Origin: JANQMY01 sp965228775
GTDB taxonomy: Bacteria > Pseudomonadota > Alphaproteobacteria > JANQMY01
Assembly (NCBI GenBank): GCA_965228775.1
Contig: OZ245840.1
Span: 4,030,001-4,094,000 of the forward strand
Direction: 5' to 3'
DNA: 64,000 bases
Shown: positions 20,853 to 30,092 of the stretch, one piece after another
Position numbering within the stretch: the stretch's first letter is position 1
Layout of the letters: each line of letters starts with the position of its first letter
The notes under the pieces: model-generated
Told to the model about the DNA's origin: nothing
The model's input: the letters and a program-made list of their open reading frames with translations, nothing else
Databases searched by the model: none
Made by a program: the position numbers and the translations under genes

Positions 20853-22244
20853 TTAGCCGGTGCTTGCAGCCCGTGCTCGCTCGAGCCTGCGCGCTTGCCT
20901 GCGTTCGAGCGCGCCACGCATGCGCGTGTGCCGTTCTTCAGTAATCGGATAATTATACGCAACGAACGCAGCGATTACGAAAAAGACTGGCGGGCCAAGT
21001 GCATAAACAAGTCTTAAACCAATCAATTTCTCCGGCGAATTGATGACACCCGGCGTGGGGTCGAAGCCCACAAGAGCAAGTGCCGTCAGGGACAACCACG
21101 GCCCCACCGAAAGCGCGATCTTCAAGGTGAACGACCAGGCGGCAAAAAACAAAGCGGCGCGGTCTTCGCCCGTACGCATGGTGTCAATGTCAATAACATC
21201 GGCCTTCATGGAATGGGGCAAGGTCGAAAAAGATCCGCCCGCGAACCCTGTGATGGCGGCCACCGGCAGCATCCAGTTGAAGTCGCCGGGGCCCAAGAAC
21301 AAATAAAGCGGACTGAATATTGGATACACCATCAAAGAAGCGATCCAAGCCTTGTGCTTGCCTATTTGCTTTGACAACCACAGCCAAAATGGCACACCGC
21401 ACAAGCTGGCTGTGAAGAAAACCAACAGCATCAGGATGCTGCCTTCTTCTTCTTGAAGGACGCCACGGATAAAGAAAACAATCGTCGCCGTGCCAAACGC
21501 GATGCCGGTGAATTGAAAGAAGAAGGCTGTCACCAATCGCTTGAAAGGCCCGTTCGTCAGCATGATGCGCAACCCTTTGAGGATCGGCATGGTCACGGGT
21601 TTTGCGTCGGTGCGTTCTGGCACTTGCCAGACTGTGAGGCCAACACAGACCGGCAACAGAACCAGCATGATAATGCCAATGATCGCGACAACGGCCGGCG
21701 TTCCGCCTAACCCGAAAAAAATGAGCGCGAGGACAGGAATCAGTTTGCTGATGACACTGGCAGCAAGACCAAGCCCCGCGCGCCAGCCAACGATGGATGA
21801 TCGCTCGTGATAATCCGTGGAGAGTTCCGCAGCCCAGGCATAGTAAGGGATGAACAACATGGTCCAGCCGAGCCAGAACACCACCATCCAAAACATGAGA
21901 TAGGCGGCCGTTACGGGAGGTGCCGGAAAGAAGATCATGTAAACCGACAGCATCAGGATGGGCACCGCCGCTACCATCCAAACCCGGCGCCGGCCCCAAC
22001 GTGTGTCGGTCCGGTCGCTCGCATAACCGATCAGAGGGTCCAACACCGCGTCGAACAATCGGGCGAACAGCCAGACCGTACCCACAGCCGCGAGGCTCAC
22101 GCCCAGATCTGCGCCGTAATAGTTTGGAATGAAAGCCGACACGGGCAAGGATGCCACTTGAATTGGCATGTCCGTCAGGCCATAGAAGAATTTCGTTCGG
22201 TTGGAGAGCCGTTGGGAGTTTTCCTGGGTGTCGCTTTCCGCCAC
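20853..22244 (-). CDS. MFS transporter of the glycoside-pentoside-hexuronide (MelB-like) family
   Basis: 463 aa, GTG start at 22244 without a clear ribosome site. About 12 hydrophobic helices; the loop after TM2 carries DRTDTRWGRRRVWM, the GPH family signature, with the conserved acidic residue before it (DAVLDPLIGY). Family members move sugars or related solutes with a cation. The substrate is not predictable: no sugar-metabolism genes are adjacent, and some family members in proteobacteria move other compounds. The 172 bp upstream hold nothing recognisable. Confidence 0.88.
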   Translation of the reverse strand: MAESDTQENSQRLSNRTKFFYGLTDMPIQVASLPVSAFIPNYYGADLGVSLAAVGTVWLFARLFDAVLDPLIGYASDRTDTRWGRRRVWMVAAVPILMLSVYMIFFPAPPVTAAYLMFWMVVFWLGWTMLFIPYYAWAAELSTDYHERSSIVGWRAGLGLAASVISKLIPVLALIFFGLGGTPAVVAIIGIIMLVLLPVCVGLTVWQVPERTDAKPVTMPILKGLRIMLTNGPFKRLVTAFFFQFTGIAFGTATIVFFIRGVLQEEEGSILMLLVFFTASLCGVPFWLWLSKQIGKHKAWIASLMVYPIFSPLYLFLGPGDFNWMLPVAAITGFAGGSFSTLPHSMKADVIDIDTMRTGEDRAALFFAAWSFTLKIALSVGPWLSLTALALVGFDPTPGVINSPEKLIGLRLVYALGPPVFFVIAAFVAYNYPITEERHTRMRGALERRQARRLERARAASTG

Positions 22245-22416
22245 GCTGCTATAGACCGCGCTGTCATTGTTTAGGTCAGCCTAACACAGCGTCCGCGCGC
22301 GGGTGTGTATTATTTCTTCCGAACTCGGTGATTAGAAAATGCAGCGGAAGCGTCACACGCAGGGGCCTGAAGCGATGCGTCTTAGACCGTTTGCTGTTTC
22401 TTTGTCTCGCATAGAT

Positions 22417-23448
22417 CTACGAATGGCCATCGCTGCGCACGGGACTCACATAATTGGGTGGTTTCACCGTCACCACGGCGCAATCGACGCTGTTGAGAAT
22501 GTCCTCCGCCGTATTGCCGATCACGAAGCCGGGCACGCCCGTGCGTGCGACGGTTCCCATGACGATCACATCCACGCCCAGGGCATGCACTTGCTGAGGA
22601 ATCACTTCTCGCGCTGCACCGCGTTCGAGCCGGGGCACAAGCTGAATGCGCGCCGCGGTGTCGGCACCAATCCAGCCGCGCGCCTGGTCTGCTAAGGTGT
22701 CCAAGGCGCGCACATGATTTGCTTCCACCTCCTTGACATAGGCGTGCGCTGCCTTCTCGGGGTCGGGGGCATTTGACCACATGCGGACGAAGCCTTCACC
22801 CGGGGCGTCCCAAACATGAAGCATATGCACCCGGGCACCTTCTGCCGTGGCCACCTTGGCGGCGGTTTCTATGATGCGGCGATTGAGACCGGCCAAAGTC
22901 TCGGGTTCAGCGGCCATGGTATGGTCAACGTCCACAGCGGCAAGGACCGTCTTGACCTTGCGGGGTGTCTCGGGCAGGCGAAGCCACACGGAACAAGGGC
23001 ATTTGCGCAGCAGGTGTTGATCCGTGCTCGCAAATAGGAATCCCTCAATGCCGGCCAATCGCTCTGCCGTTTTCAACACAAGATCCATATTGTGATCGAT
23101 CGCGTGGCGAATGACTTCTAGAAAGGGCTTTCCCATGCGCACACTGACATTCGGACGCGTCGACAGATCTGCTGTGTCCGCCAAAGCGTGGAGCTTCTCT
23201 TCCCGCTCGCGGAGCATGCGCTCCGTAAGGTCATTGACCGATGTACCGGCCGCGCGGGCGATCCACCCCAGTTCCGAGGGCGGTTCCACCACCGAAAGAA
23301 GGGTGATTGATGCGTTCCATTCACCAGCAAGGTCTTCCGCGGTAGCGAGCAGCTCGGTGTCACTATCGTCGCCGGTGCAGACCACCAGCAGAGTTCCGAA
23401 CGTTAGTGGTGTAGTTTCGGTCTTTTCCGATTTGCGTCTCCAAATCAT
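22417..23448 (-). CDS. Tandem universal stress protein (UspE-like)
   Basis: 343 aa with two Usp domains (about 15-150 and 165-330). The second has the ATP-binding loop MGTVARTGVPGFVIGN, fitting G-x2-G-x9-G(S/N); the first lacks a clear version, as often in tandem Usp proteins. Its ATG overlaps the stop of the antiporter gene by 4 bp, so the two are translationally coupled. A role in stress signalling linked to ion homeostasis is inference from the operon. Confidence 0.9.
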   Translation of the reverse strand: MIWRRKSEKTETTPLTFGTLLVVCTGDDSDTELLATAEDLAGEWNASITLLSVVEPPSELGWIARAAGTSVNDLTERMLREREEKLHALADTADLSTRPNVSVRMGKPFLEVIRHAIDHNMDLVLKTAERLAGIEGFLFASTDQHLLRKCPCSVWLRLPETPRKVKTVLAAVDVDHTMAAEPETLAGLNRRIIETAAKVATAEGARVHMLHVWDAPGEGFVRMWSNAPDPEKAAHAYVKEVEANHVRALDTLADQARGWIGADTAARIQLVPRLERGAAREVIPQQVHALGVDVIVMGTVARTGVPGFVIGNTAEDILNSVDCAVVTVKPPNYVSPVRSDGHS

Positions 23449-25175
23449 GCGGCAAACTCTTTCTGACCTTCGGGGTCGGTTGTTTCGGTTGGAAGGGGGG
23501 ATTTGCCGCTCAATACCAAGGCAGCCGCCCGCGATGCGGCGTCGCGGAATGGTAGAAGTACCAGGTCGGCGCCATGAGCCTCGAGTGTAAGGGCGGTTTC
23601 TTCGCTGTGCGCCGCGACCGCGATGCGGCCTTCAAAACTCAGATCCGTCAGTGAGCGGATGAGAGAGCGGCGTGGGTCGTCGTGAGTGATGCCTGTGTCG
23701 TGTTCCGGCACTGCCGACAATGCCCATTTGGCGTCCTTAAGTGGCAAATGAGCCAAAAATTCAGGATCGGTGGCATCGCCGAACACTGCCTCAAATCCTT
23801 GGCTTCGGGCATGGCGCACGGCGGTCGGATTGAAGTCGACACCCAAGACGCGGCATCCGGCGCGCCGCAGTTCCTCCGCAATGCCAAGGCCGTAGCGGCC
23901 AAGGCCGAAAACGATGACGTCGCTGGGCGCGCGGGCCGGGTTGCCAGCATCCTTGAACTTTCCGGCGGACGGCCGCTCGAATATGTCCAAGAAGGGCTCC
24001 GCCCAGCTATAAAGGCTGTGGGAATAAGTGATCATGTAGGTGGACGCGGCAATCGTCAGTAAGCCGACCAGTGTGACAAGACCCAACGCTTGATCCGCTA
24101 CATGGCCAAGGGCAACACCCATAGCCATAAAGATCAAGGAAAACTCGCTGATTTGTGCAACGGTCAGCCCTGCAAGAAAGCCAGTGCGTTTGCGGTAGCC
24201 CATGATGCCCATGATCGTCAGTACAATCAGCGGATTGCCGATCAACACAAAGAGCGAAAAGATGATGGCTGGCCCCACGCTCGCGCCTAATATGGATAGG
24301 TCGAGGGATGCCCCCAACGCAATAAAGAAAAATAGCAGCAGGAAATCTCGCAAGGACGAAAGGCGCGCCGCAATGGCCTCTCGAAATGGTGTTGAGGCGA
24401 GCGAAACGCCCGCCAACAAGCCGCCCAGTTCCTTCCCGAAGCCGAGATAGTGGCCGAGCGCCGCCAAAAGGGCGGCCCACCCAATCACGAATGACACCAA
24501 AAGCTCCGGTGCGCGTGAAAGGCGCTCGACCAGCGGGTTTGCGAGAAACTGGATGAACAGTACTACTGCGACCAGCATGGCCGCGCCGTATCCGAACACC
24601 AAAAGGACTTCCGTGTACGCTGCTTCTCCGGCTGTTCCGACGCCAATTGCGGAGAGTGCAATCATCGCCAAGACAACCACCAAATCCTGGACGATCAAAA
24701 ACCCAAGGGCAATGCGCCCGTGGAGAGAATCGATCTCCCGTTTGTCGGACAGCAGTTTGACGATGATGATGGTGGAAGAGAAGGTGAGCGCCACCGCAAC
24801 ATACAGGCTGGTGACAACACTGAAACCCAAGGCTAGGCCGATCAAGAATCCGAACAGCGTGGTGAACGCCACTTGACCCAGGCCCGTCATCAAGGCGACC
24901 GGGCCGAGCGTACGCACCAGCTTGAGATCGAGTTTCAGGCCCACCAGAAACAGCAGAACGGCAATGCCCAATTCCGCCAGCAGGTCGATATGCTCGTCGG
25001 ATTTGGCAATATCCAACACGGAGGGACCGGCTAGGATGCCCACGGCGATGAAGCTGACGATTAGCGGTTGGCGCAACATTAAGCCGACAAAGCCGACGCC
25101 GGCGGCCAATACCAGAAGGGCGGCGATTTCGTAGAAAATGTAGCTGGTAATGGTTTCAGTCACCGGCGTCTCCAT
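23445..25175 (-). CDS. CPA2-family monovalent cation:proton antiporter (Kef-type) with RCK domain
   Basis: 576 aa from ATG 25175; a longer start at 25217 would overlap the upstream gene by 62 bp, against 20 bp for the chosen one. Twelve or so helices (Na_H_Exchanger domain, about 10-390), then a cytoplasmic RCK/TrkA-N domain with the Rossmann motif VFGLGRYGLG (about 420-530). Such proteins exchange K+ or Na+ for protons under nucleotide or redox control. Middle gene of the ATPase-antiporter-Usp operon. Confidence 0.9.
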   Translation of the reverse strand: METPVTETITSYIFYEIAALLVLAAGVGFVGLMLRQPLIVSFIAVGILAGPSVLDIAKSDEHIDLLAELGIAVLLFLVGLKLDLKLVRTLGPVALMTGLGQVAFTTLFGFLIGLALGFSVVTSLYVAVALTFSSTIIIVKLLSDKREIDSLHGRIALGFLIVQDLVVVLAMIALSAIGVGTAGEAAYTEVLLVFGYGAAMLVAVVLFIQFLANPLVERLSRAPELLVSFVIGWAALLAALGHYLGFGKELGGLLAGVSLASTPFREAIAARLSSLRDFLLLFFFIALGASLDLSILGASVGPAIIFSLFVLIGNPLIVLTIMGIMGYRKRTGFLAGLTVAQISEFSLIFMAMGVALGHVADQALGLVTLVGLLTIAASTYMITYSHSLYSWAEPFLDIFERPSAGKFKDAGNPARAPSDVIVFGLGRYGLGIAEELRRAGCRVLGVDFNPTAVRHARSQGFEAVFGDATDPEFLAHLPLKDAKWALSAVPEHDTGITHDDPRRSLIRSLTDLSFEGRIAVAAHSEETALTLEAHGADLVLLPFRDAASRAAALVLSGKSPLPTETTDPEGQKEFAA

Positions 25176-27936
25176 GGTGGCGCTGACCCAATTGGAGGGG
25201 AAGTCTGAGCCGGCCACTGTGTGTTGTTGCCCAAAGGCGTATCCGTTTTTCCAGCTCGAGAATTAGAAGAAGCCCGATGCCGACGGCCACGACCTGCAAG
25301 CCCTCGATCAGGCTCAATGGCCGTGTGTCGAAGAAGGTCTCCATAAACGGTGCATAGGTGAACAAGAACTGGAGCGCTGTGACCACTGAGATGGCAATGA
25401 GAACGGGTTTGGTCCCCACGGCGCCTTGCAGGGTGATCGACGGATTGTTCAGATACCGCACCGAGAACAAGTAGAAAATTTCCATCACCACTAATGTGTT
25501 CACGGCGACAGTGCGCGCTACTTCCAGGCTGGCGCCTTGCGCCTGTGCCAGCGCGAACTTGCCGAAGATGCCGGCGCAAAAGAGAATAGAAACAAATGCC
25601 ACTCTCCAGACCACGAAGGCGGACAGGATGGGGGCGTCCCGCCAGCGTGGCGCACGTTTCATGACGCCGGCCTCGGCGGGCTCAAAGGCGAGCGTCATGG
25701 CCAGCACGACAGAACTCACCATGTTTACCCAAAGAATTTGGACCGGCGTGATCGGCAAAGTGACTCCGAGCAGGATGGCGATGATCAGACTGAGGGATTC
25801 CCCGCCATTGACCGGCAGCAAAAAGATGATGGCTTTCTTCAAATTGTCGTACACCGTGCGGCCGGCTTTGACCGCGGCCGCAATGGTGGCGAAATTGTCG
25901 TCGGCCAGCACGATTTCCGCGGCTTCCTTGGCGGCCTCTGTACCGCCGCGTCCCATGGCAATACCGATATCCGCGCGCTTTAACGCTGGTGCATCGTTGA
26001 CGCCATCTCCGGTCATGGCGACCACGGCACCAGAGTCCTGCAGCGCTCGAACAAGCCGGAGTTTGTGCTCCGGACTTGTGCGGGCGAAGACATCCACACT
26101 GGCGGCACGGCCACGCAGCGCGCTGTTGTCGAGCGTGTCGATATCCGTGCCACGCAGCACCGATTGCGTGTTTTCAAGACCGAGTTGACGGGCGATGGCC
26201 TGTGCCGTCCCCGCATGGTCGCCGGTGATCATTTTTACCCGGATGCCCGCCGCTTGGCACTCCGCCACTGCTGCGATTGCTTCTTCGCGCGGCGGATCGA
26301 TCAGGCCGACCAAGCCCAGAAGCGTCAGGCTTCGTTCGACGTCATCAAAACGCAAAGCCTGATGATCCGTATGGGTTGCTTTCATGGCAATAGCCAGAAC
26401 GCGTTTGCCTTCTTCGGCAATGACTTGGGCTTGGTCTTGCCAGTACGCCAGGTCGATGGCATCGACCTGGCCGTTTTCCCCGTGTTGGTGGGTACACATG
26501 TCGAGCAAGCGTTCCGGTGCGCCTTTAACGTAGATTGCCGCTTGACCCTCATGATTGTGATGCAGGCTCGCCATAAAGCGATGTTGGGCATCGAACGGGA
26601 TGGCGTCCGTGCGGGGCGTAGCGCGCCGTTCAAAGTCTGGGTCTAGGCCGGCCTTGCATGCCAATGTGAGAAGGGCGCCTTCCATAGGGTCGCCCACCAC
26701 GGCCCAATGTTCGTCGCTGCGCACCAAATCGGCTTCGCTGCATAGCAGGGCGCCACGTGCGAGTTCGGTCAAAAGGGGAAAGTCCTGCGGTAGAATTGAC
26801 TGGCCGTGCACGGAGAATCCGCCGACAGGTGTGTACCCCGTGCCCGAAACATCGAAGCGCCGCGCGGCGGTAGCGACCGACGTGACGGACATCTCGTTTT
26901 TGGTGAGTGTGCCCGTTTTGTCGGAGCAAATCACGGAAACGGACCCCAGCGCTTCGATGGCTGGCAGACGGCGCACGATGGCGTTTCGCTGCGCCATGCC
27001 TTGGACTCCGATCGCGAGCGTTACCGTCAAAATGGCTGGCAAGCCTTCGGGAATAGCGGCGACGGACAATCCTACGACGGCCATGAAAAGCTCGCGAAAC
27101 CCGTAATCGCCCAAGGTCAAACCCAATGTCAGAATGGCGGTGCTGGCCGCCAGAATGAAGATTGTCAGCCATTTGGCGAACACCGCCATTTGGCGGATTA
27201 ACGGGGTGTCCGTGGATTGAACGTGACGGATAAGGCCACTGACCCGGCCGATCTCCGTGGCAACGCCTGTGGCCACCGCAACACCTTTACCGTGACCGGC
27301 CGCGACCATTGTGCCGCTATATGCCAGGCACTGCCGGTCACCGAGCGATGCCAAGATATCGACCGGTTCGGTCGATTTGTCGACGGCGACCGACTCCCCG
27401 GTCAAGGCGGCTTCCTGAATCTTGAGACCGCGCGCCTCCAGTAGGCGCAAATCAGCGGCGACTCGGTCGCCAGCCTCGAGAATGATGATATCCCCAGGCA
27501 CCACTTCCTCGCCCGGAATTGTTGTGCGCCGCCCCTCCCTTAGCACCGTGGCTTTAGGGGCCAACATGTTCCGTATGGCACTGAGGGCTTCTTCCGCTTT
27601 TCCTTCTTGGACAAAGCCGATGATCGCGTTCACTAGAATGACCGCGATGATAACGCCCGCATCGACCCAATGTTCCAAAGCGGCAGTGGTCGCAGCCGCC
27701 GCCATCAGGACGTAGATCAGGACGTTGTGAAACTGGCGCAGCAGCCGCAGGACCGGTCCGTTGCGCGCTGCGTCAGGCAGGCGGTTAAGACCATAGCGGG
27801 TGCGCTGAGTTTCAATAACGCTTGTACTGAGCCCCAACTCCCGATTCGAGTTGAACGCAGACAGGGCATCCTGGAAGGGAATGTCGTGCCAGCTTGGCCG
27901 GGACGGCGCTTTACCGGATTCCATACGCTGTCGCAT
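25156..27936 (-). CDS. Cation-transporting P-type ATPase (P2 type)
   Basis: 926 aa from ATG 27936, with AGGA upstream. All P-type landmarks appear: cation_ATPase_N domain (15-80), TGES actuator loop, M4 motif IPEGLPAI, phosphorylation site CSDKTGTLT, KGAPER nucleotide-binding loop, and hinge GDGVNDAPALK. PEGLP places it with P2 (Ca2+- or Na+/K+-type) pumps. In M5 the N-x-x-E pair is kept (NGGE), but in M6 the usual N-L-V-T-D is N-M-V-S-S, losing the Asp ligand, so transport of Ca2+ with normal stoichiometry is doubtful. First gene of the operon. Confidence 0.93.
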   Translation of the reverse strand: MRQRMESGKAPSRPSWHDIPFQDALSAFNSNRELGLSTSVIETQRTRYGLNRLPDAARNGPVLRLLRQFHNVLIYVLMAAAATTAALEHWVDAGVIIAVILVNAIIGFVQEGKAEEALSAIRNMLAPKATVLREGRRTTIPGEEVVPGDIIILEAGDRVAADLRLLEARGLKIQEAALTGESVAVDKSTEPVDILASLGDRQCLAYSGTMVAAGHGKGVAVATGVATEIGRVSGLIRHVQSTDTPLIRQMAVFAKWLTIFILAASTAILTLGLTLGDYGFRELFMAVVGLSVAAIPEGLPAILTVTLAIGVQGMAQRNAIVRRLPAIEALGSVSVICSDKTGTLTKNEMSVTSVATAARRFDVSGTGYTPVGGFSVHGQSILPQDFPLLTELARGALLCSEADLVRSDEHWAVVGDPMEGALLTLACKAGLDPDFERRATPRTDAIPFDAQHRFMASLHHNHEGQAAIYVKGAPERLLDMCTHQHGENGQVDAIDLAYWQDQAQVIAEEGKRVLAIAMKATHTDHQALRFDDVERSLTLLGLVGLIDPPREEAIAAVAECQAAGIRVKMITGDHAGTAQAIARQLGLENTQSVLRGTDIDTLDNSALRGRAASVDVFARTSPEHKLRLVRALQDSGAVVAMTGDGVNDAPALKRADIGIAMGRGGTEAAKEAAEIVLADDNFATIAAAVKAGRTVYDNLKKAIIFLLPVNGGESLSLIIAILLGVTLPITPVQILWVNMVSSVVLAMTLAFEPAEAGVMKRAPRWRDAPILSAFVVWRVAFVSILFCAGIFGKFALAQAQGASLEVARTVAVNTLVVMEIFYLFSVRYLNNPSITLQGAVGTKPVLIAISVVTALQFLFTYAPFMETFFDTRPLSLIEGLQVVAVGIGLLLILELEKRIRLWATTHSGRLRLPLQLGQRHHGDAGD

Positions 27937-28503
27937 TGCAATCGAGTCCTGTCGCTACATTTAAACGGGCACGCTCCGCGCCGCGTGGTTGGCGTGCCAA
28001 CGCGAAAATCGGGCCGCTTAGCGTTGGAGGACATGTCAAATCTTCTGAACGCAGGGCGTTTCGTTTGTACCGTGCGATGCGGTGCGCTGCTGGGTTTGGC
28101 ACGGGGACCATCCAGGGCTTTCACATCAGAGTGTCGTAGCGCTCATGCGGGCCGATTTTCGTCCGTTGAACGCTTCCGCCACTTCTATTTGGCAAGAGGC
28201 TTATAGTTAAGCCCCAGCCGGAACACACCATTTAGCTTCAAACCGATTATTCCGAAACGGCGGTCCGGAAGAGAGCTTAAGTGTTTGAAGTTATATGGGT
28301 TTGGGTTTCACTGCTCCAAGTGGCCAGCTCAATTCTTAGGGAAAAACGATCAAAAAGTGTCGTGCTCTTTCAACTCGAGGTGGCGCGGCCAACAGGTGTA
28401 TCGTGCTGCATTGGTGCGGCGTCTGCGGTGATCCATCGATGACACTGGCTTTCTCAGCAAAACTCTCTTGCAAACAATTGAACAATAGTTTAATTGTATC
28501 TCT
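27937..28503. other. Divergent intergenic region, ATPase operon / metal regulator
   Basis: 567 bp with no supportable gene; reading frames here lack ribosome sites and recognisable domains. TTGGC-GT-GCCAA at 27989-28000 is a short inverted repeat of unknown meaning. No FNR-box or sigma-54-like sequence was seen. The SmtB-type operator lies at the right edge. Confidence 0.5.
28475..28496 (+). promoter_or_regulatory. ArsR/SmtB-type operator
   Basis: CAATTGAAC-AATA-GTTTAATTG: 9-bp arms with one mismatch and a 4-bp centre, much like known SmtB/ArsR operators (TTGAACAAT half-sites). It ends 7 bp before the regulator's ATG, so binding would cover the promoter; autorepression relieved by metal is the expected mode. 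Confidence 0.58.
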
Positions 28504-28842
28504 ATGGATGACGTTGGATTGCGGTCTGACCAAACGGCCCAACTTGCAGAAACATTTGGACTATTGGCGGACCCAACCCGCTTGTCGATTGTGGTGGTTT
28601 GTATGGAGCGTGAGATTCCCGCCGGCAACATTGCCGACAAACTGGGTCTCTCTGCGTCTCTAGTGAGTCATCATCTTCGGCTTCTGCGTGCAGCCCGCAT
28701 GTTGCGGCAAGAACGTCGGGGTAAGCAGGTCTTTTATTCCCTGGCGGATGATTGTGTGCGCGATGTTCTGAACACAATGATCGACCATCTGTTCGTCCAT
28801 GAACAGGGTGGTTCTGATGAGATAAGCGAAGGAGAAGCGTAA
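28504..28842 (+). CDS. ArsR/SmtB-family metal-sensing repressor
   Basis: 112 aa. Winged helix with the ArsR recognition segment SASLVSHHLRLLRAA (about 49-63). The N-terminal ELCVCDL-type (alpha-3N) metal site is absent: the region reads EIPAGNIADK. In the C-terminal helix, D-D-C-V-...-D-H-L-F-V-H-E aligns with the alpha-5 site DxHx10HxxE of SmtB-type zinc sensors, with Cys replacing the first His. A zinc or cadmium sensor of alpha-5 type is therefore likely. No clear ribosome site precedes ATG 28504. Overlaps the metallothionein start by 1 bp (TAATG). Confidence 0.9.
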   Translation: MDDVGLRSDQTAQLAETFGLLADPTRLSIVVVCMEREIPAGNIADKLGLSASLVSHHLRLLRAARMLRQERRGKQVFYSLADDCVRDVLNTMIDHLFVHEQGGSDEISEGEA

Positions 28843-29009
28843 TGGTGAACGTAACACAGCAAAAATGTGCGTGTACGGATTGTGTGTGCATCGTAAATGT
28901 GAATGATGCGGTCAAGAAAGATGATCGCAATTATTGCAGCGAATCTTGCGCGGAAGGACACAAAGGTGGATCCGGCTGCGAACACCAAGGCTGCAGCTGC
29001 AAAGGATAG
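28842..29009 (+). CDS. SmtA-type bacterial metallothionein
   Basis: 55 aa; short enough to be missed by automated callers. Nine cysteines (9, 11, 14, 16, 32, 36, 46, 51, 53) in CxC and CxxC spacing and two histidines (40, 48) match the ligand set of cyanobacterial SmtA (9 Cys plus 2 His, 56 aa), which binds four zinc ions. The Tyr/Cys segment NYCSESCAEGH is the zinc-finger-like core of the family. Its start codon overlaps the regulator stop, with GGAGAAGCG upstream, so the pair forms one operon that should be induced by zinc or cadmium. Confidence 0.93.
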   Translation: MVNVTQQKCACTDCVCIVNVNDAVKKDDRNYCSESCAEGHKGGSGCEHQGCSCKG

Positions 29010-29073
29010 CAAGAAACACTATCTGCGCGGAGTTGCCTTATCACAATGGCGCTCCGCCATAAGTCGATATGAC

Positions 29074-29094
29074 AGACGGCCCTTTCCGCCGTCT
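29074..29094. terminator. Inverted repeat between metallothionein and hupE stop codons
   Basis: AGACGGC-cctttcc-GCCGTCT: perfect 7-bp arms between two convergent genes, so a shared terminator is plausible. There is no run of T on either strand. Confidence 0.35.
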
Positions 29095-29096
29095 AC

Positions 29097-30092
29097 TCAA
29101 ATGAAAATATATGCGGCTGTGAACCGTTCAATGGTCCAGAACCCGCCTGTGATACCTAAGGCATAACAGGCCGCCGTTTGGATAGAGCGTGCTGGCAATG
29201 CCTCAATCCTTGAAATCGTGTAGGCGCCCACCAGCAATATGGCGATGAACGCCAATTGTCCGATTTCCACGCCCACATTGAACAACAGCAGTGCCATGAC
29301 TTCGGCACCCGGCGGCAATCCAATATCGGCAAGAGCGCCGGCAAAACCAAAGCCATGGATAAGGCCGAACCCAAAAGCAATCGACCACGGAAAACGGGAC
29401 CCCAATGTGTCCTGCCCCCGAGACCTGTAAAGCGCTTCCAGCCCTAAGAGAGAAATGCTCATGGCAATGACGATTTCGACGGGTGTTGACGGCAGCGACC
29501 AGCCGGCTAAGGCGGACAGTGCCAGAGTTATCGAATGGGCAATGGTGAACGAGGTAACGGTGGTGATCAGCTGATTCCGGCGCACCAACAGAAAAAGCCC
29601 CAGCACGAAAAGCAAATGGTCGAATCCGAGGAGGATGTGCTCGACGCCGAGACGCAGATAGGCGCCGGTGGCGGTTGGTGCTGGTCCCGACAGATCAATT
29701 GGCGGATCTCCGGGCCTCAGGACTGTTGAAACATCGGTCCCGTCGTTAAGCTGGATTCGGACAAAGACATCTGTCAGTGTGCGGTCGAGGCCATCAATCC
29801 CGATGGAGCCAGATCTAAGGTCACAAGAGACTTGCCACCGCTTTACCAAGGTTCCGCCAAGCGGAGTGATGCTTTCATCCGTAGGCGTACATTGGTCTGG
29901 AAAACTAGGATCAATCTTCAGACGCCGATCGCCCTTAATGGGTTGTTTCCAGGTGACGGCATGGGTGCCGGGCACGCGTTCAACAATCTCCAGATAAGCG
30001 GGCCTTACTTCATGAGCATGCAGCGGGGCAATCATGCTTTTGGCGCCCAGTGCCAATAACACCAGAAGTAAAAGAGGCGGCCTAAAAGCCAT
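29097..30092 (-). CDS. HupE/UreJ-family membrane protein
   Basis: 331 aa from ATG 30092. Signal peptide (hydrophobic stretch then A-H-A cleavage), a periplasmic beta-rich domain starting HEVRPAYLEI (about 25-160), then six or so helices with the family motif LLGFDHLLFVLGLFL and HGFGFAGAL. Related proteins are nickel/cobalt permease accessories of hydrogenase and urease systems, but neither enzyme is here. Overlaps the parvulin gene by 11 bp. In this operon context the His-rich N-terminus suggests metal handling, with unknown specificity. Confidence 0.86.
   Translation of the reverse strand: MAFRPPLLLLVLLALGAKSMIAPLHAHEVRPAYLEIVERVPGTHAVTWKQPIKGDRRLKIDPSFPDQCTPTDESITPLGGTLVKRWQVSCDLRSGSIGIDGLDRTLTDVFVRIQLNDGTDVSTVLRPGDPPIDLSGPAPTATGAYLRLGVEHILLGFDHLLFVLGLFLLVRRNQLITTVTSFTIAHSITLALSALAGWSLPSTPVEIVIAMSISLLGLEALYRSRGQDTLGSRFPWSIAFGFGLIHGFGFAGALADIGLPPGAEVMALLLFNVGVEIGQLAFIAILLVGAYTISRIEALPARSIQTAACYALGITGGFWTIERFTAAYIFI

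Noticed and set aside
27989..28000. TTGGC-GT-GCCAA inverted repeat upstream of the ATPase
   Set aside because: Ten matching bases in a GC-rich region can arise by chance; no second copy or regulator linked to it.
27670..28206. 178-codon plus-strand frame over the ATPase start and its upstream region
   Set aside because: Largely antisense to the ATPase gene; Arg/Cys-rich shadow with no domain.
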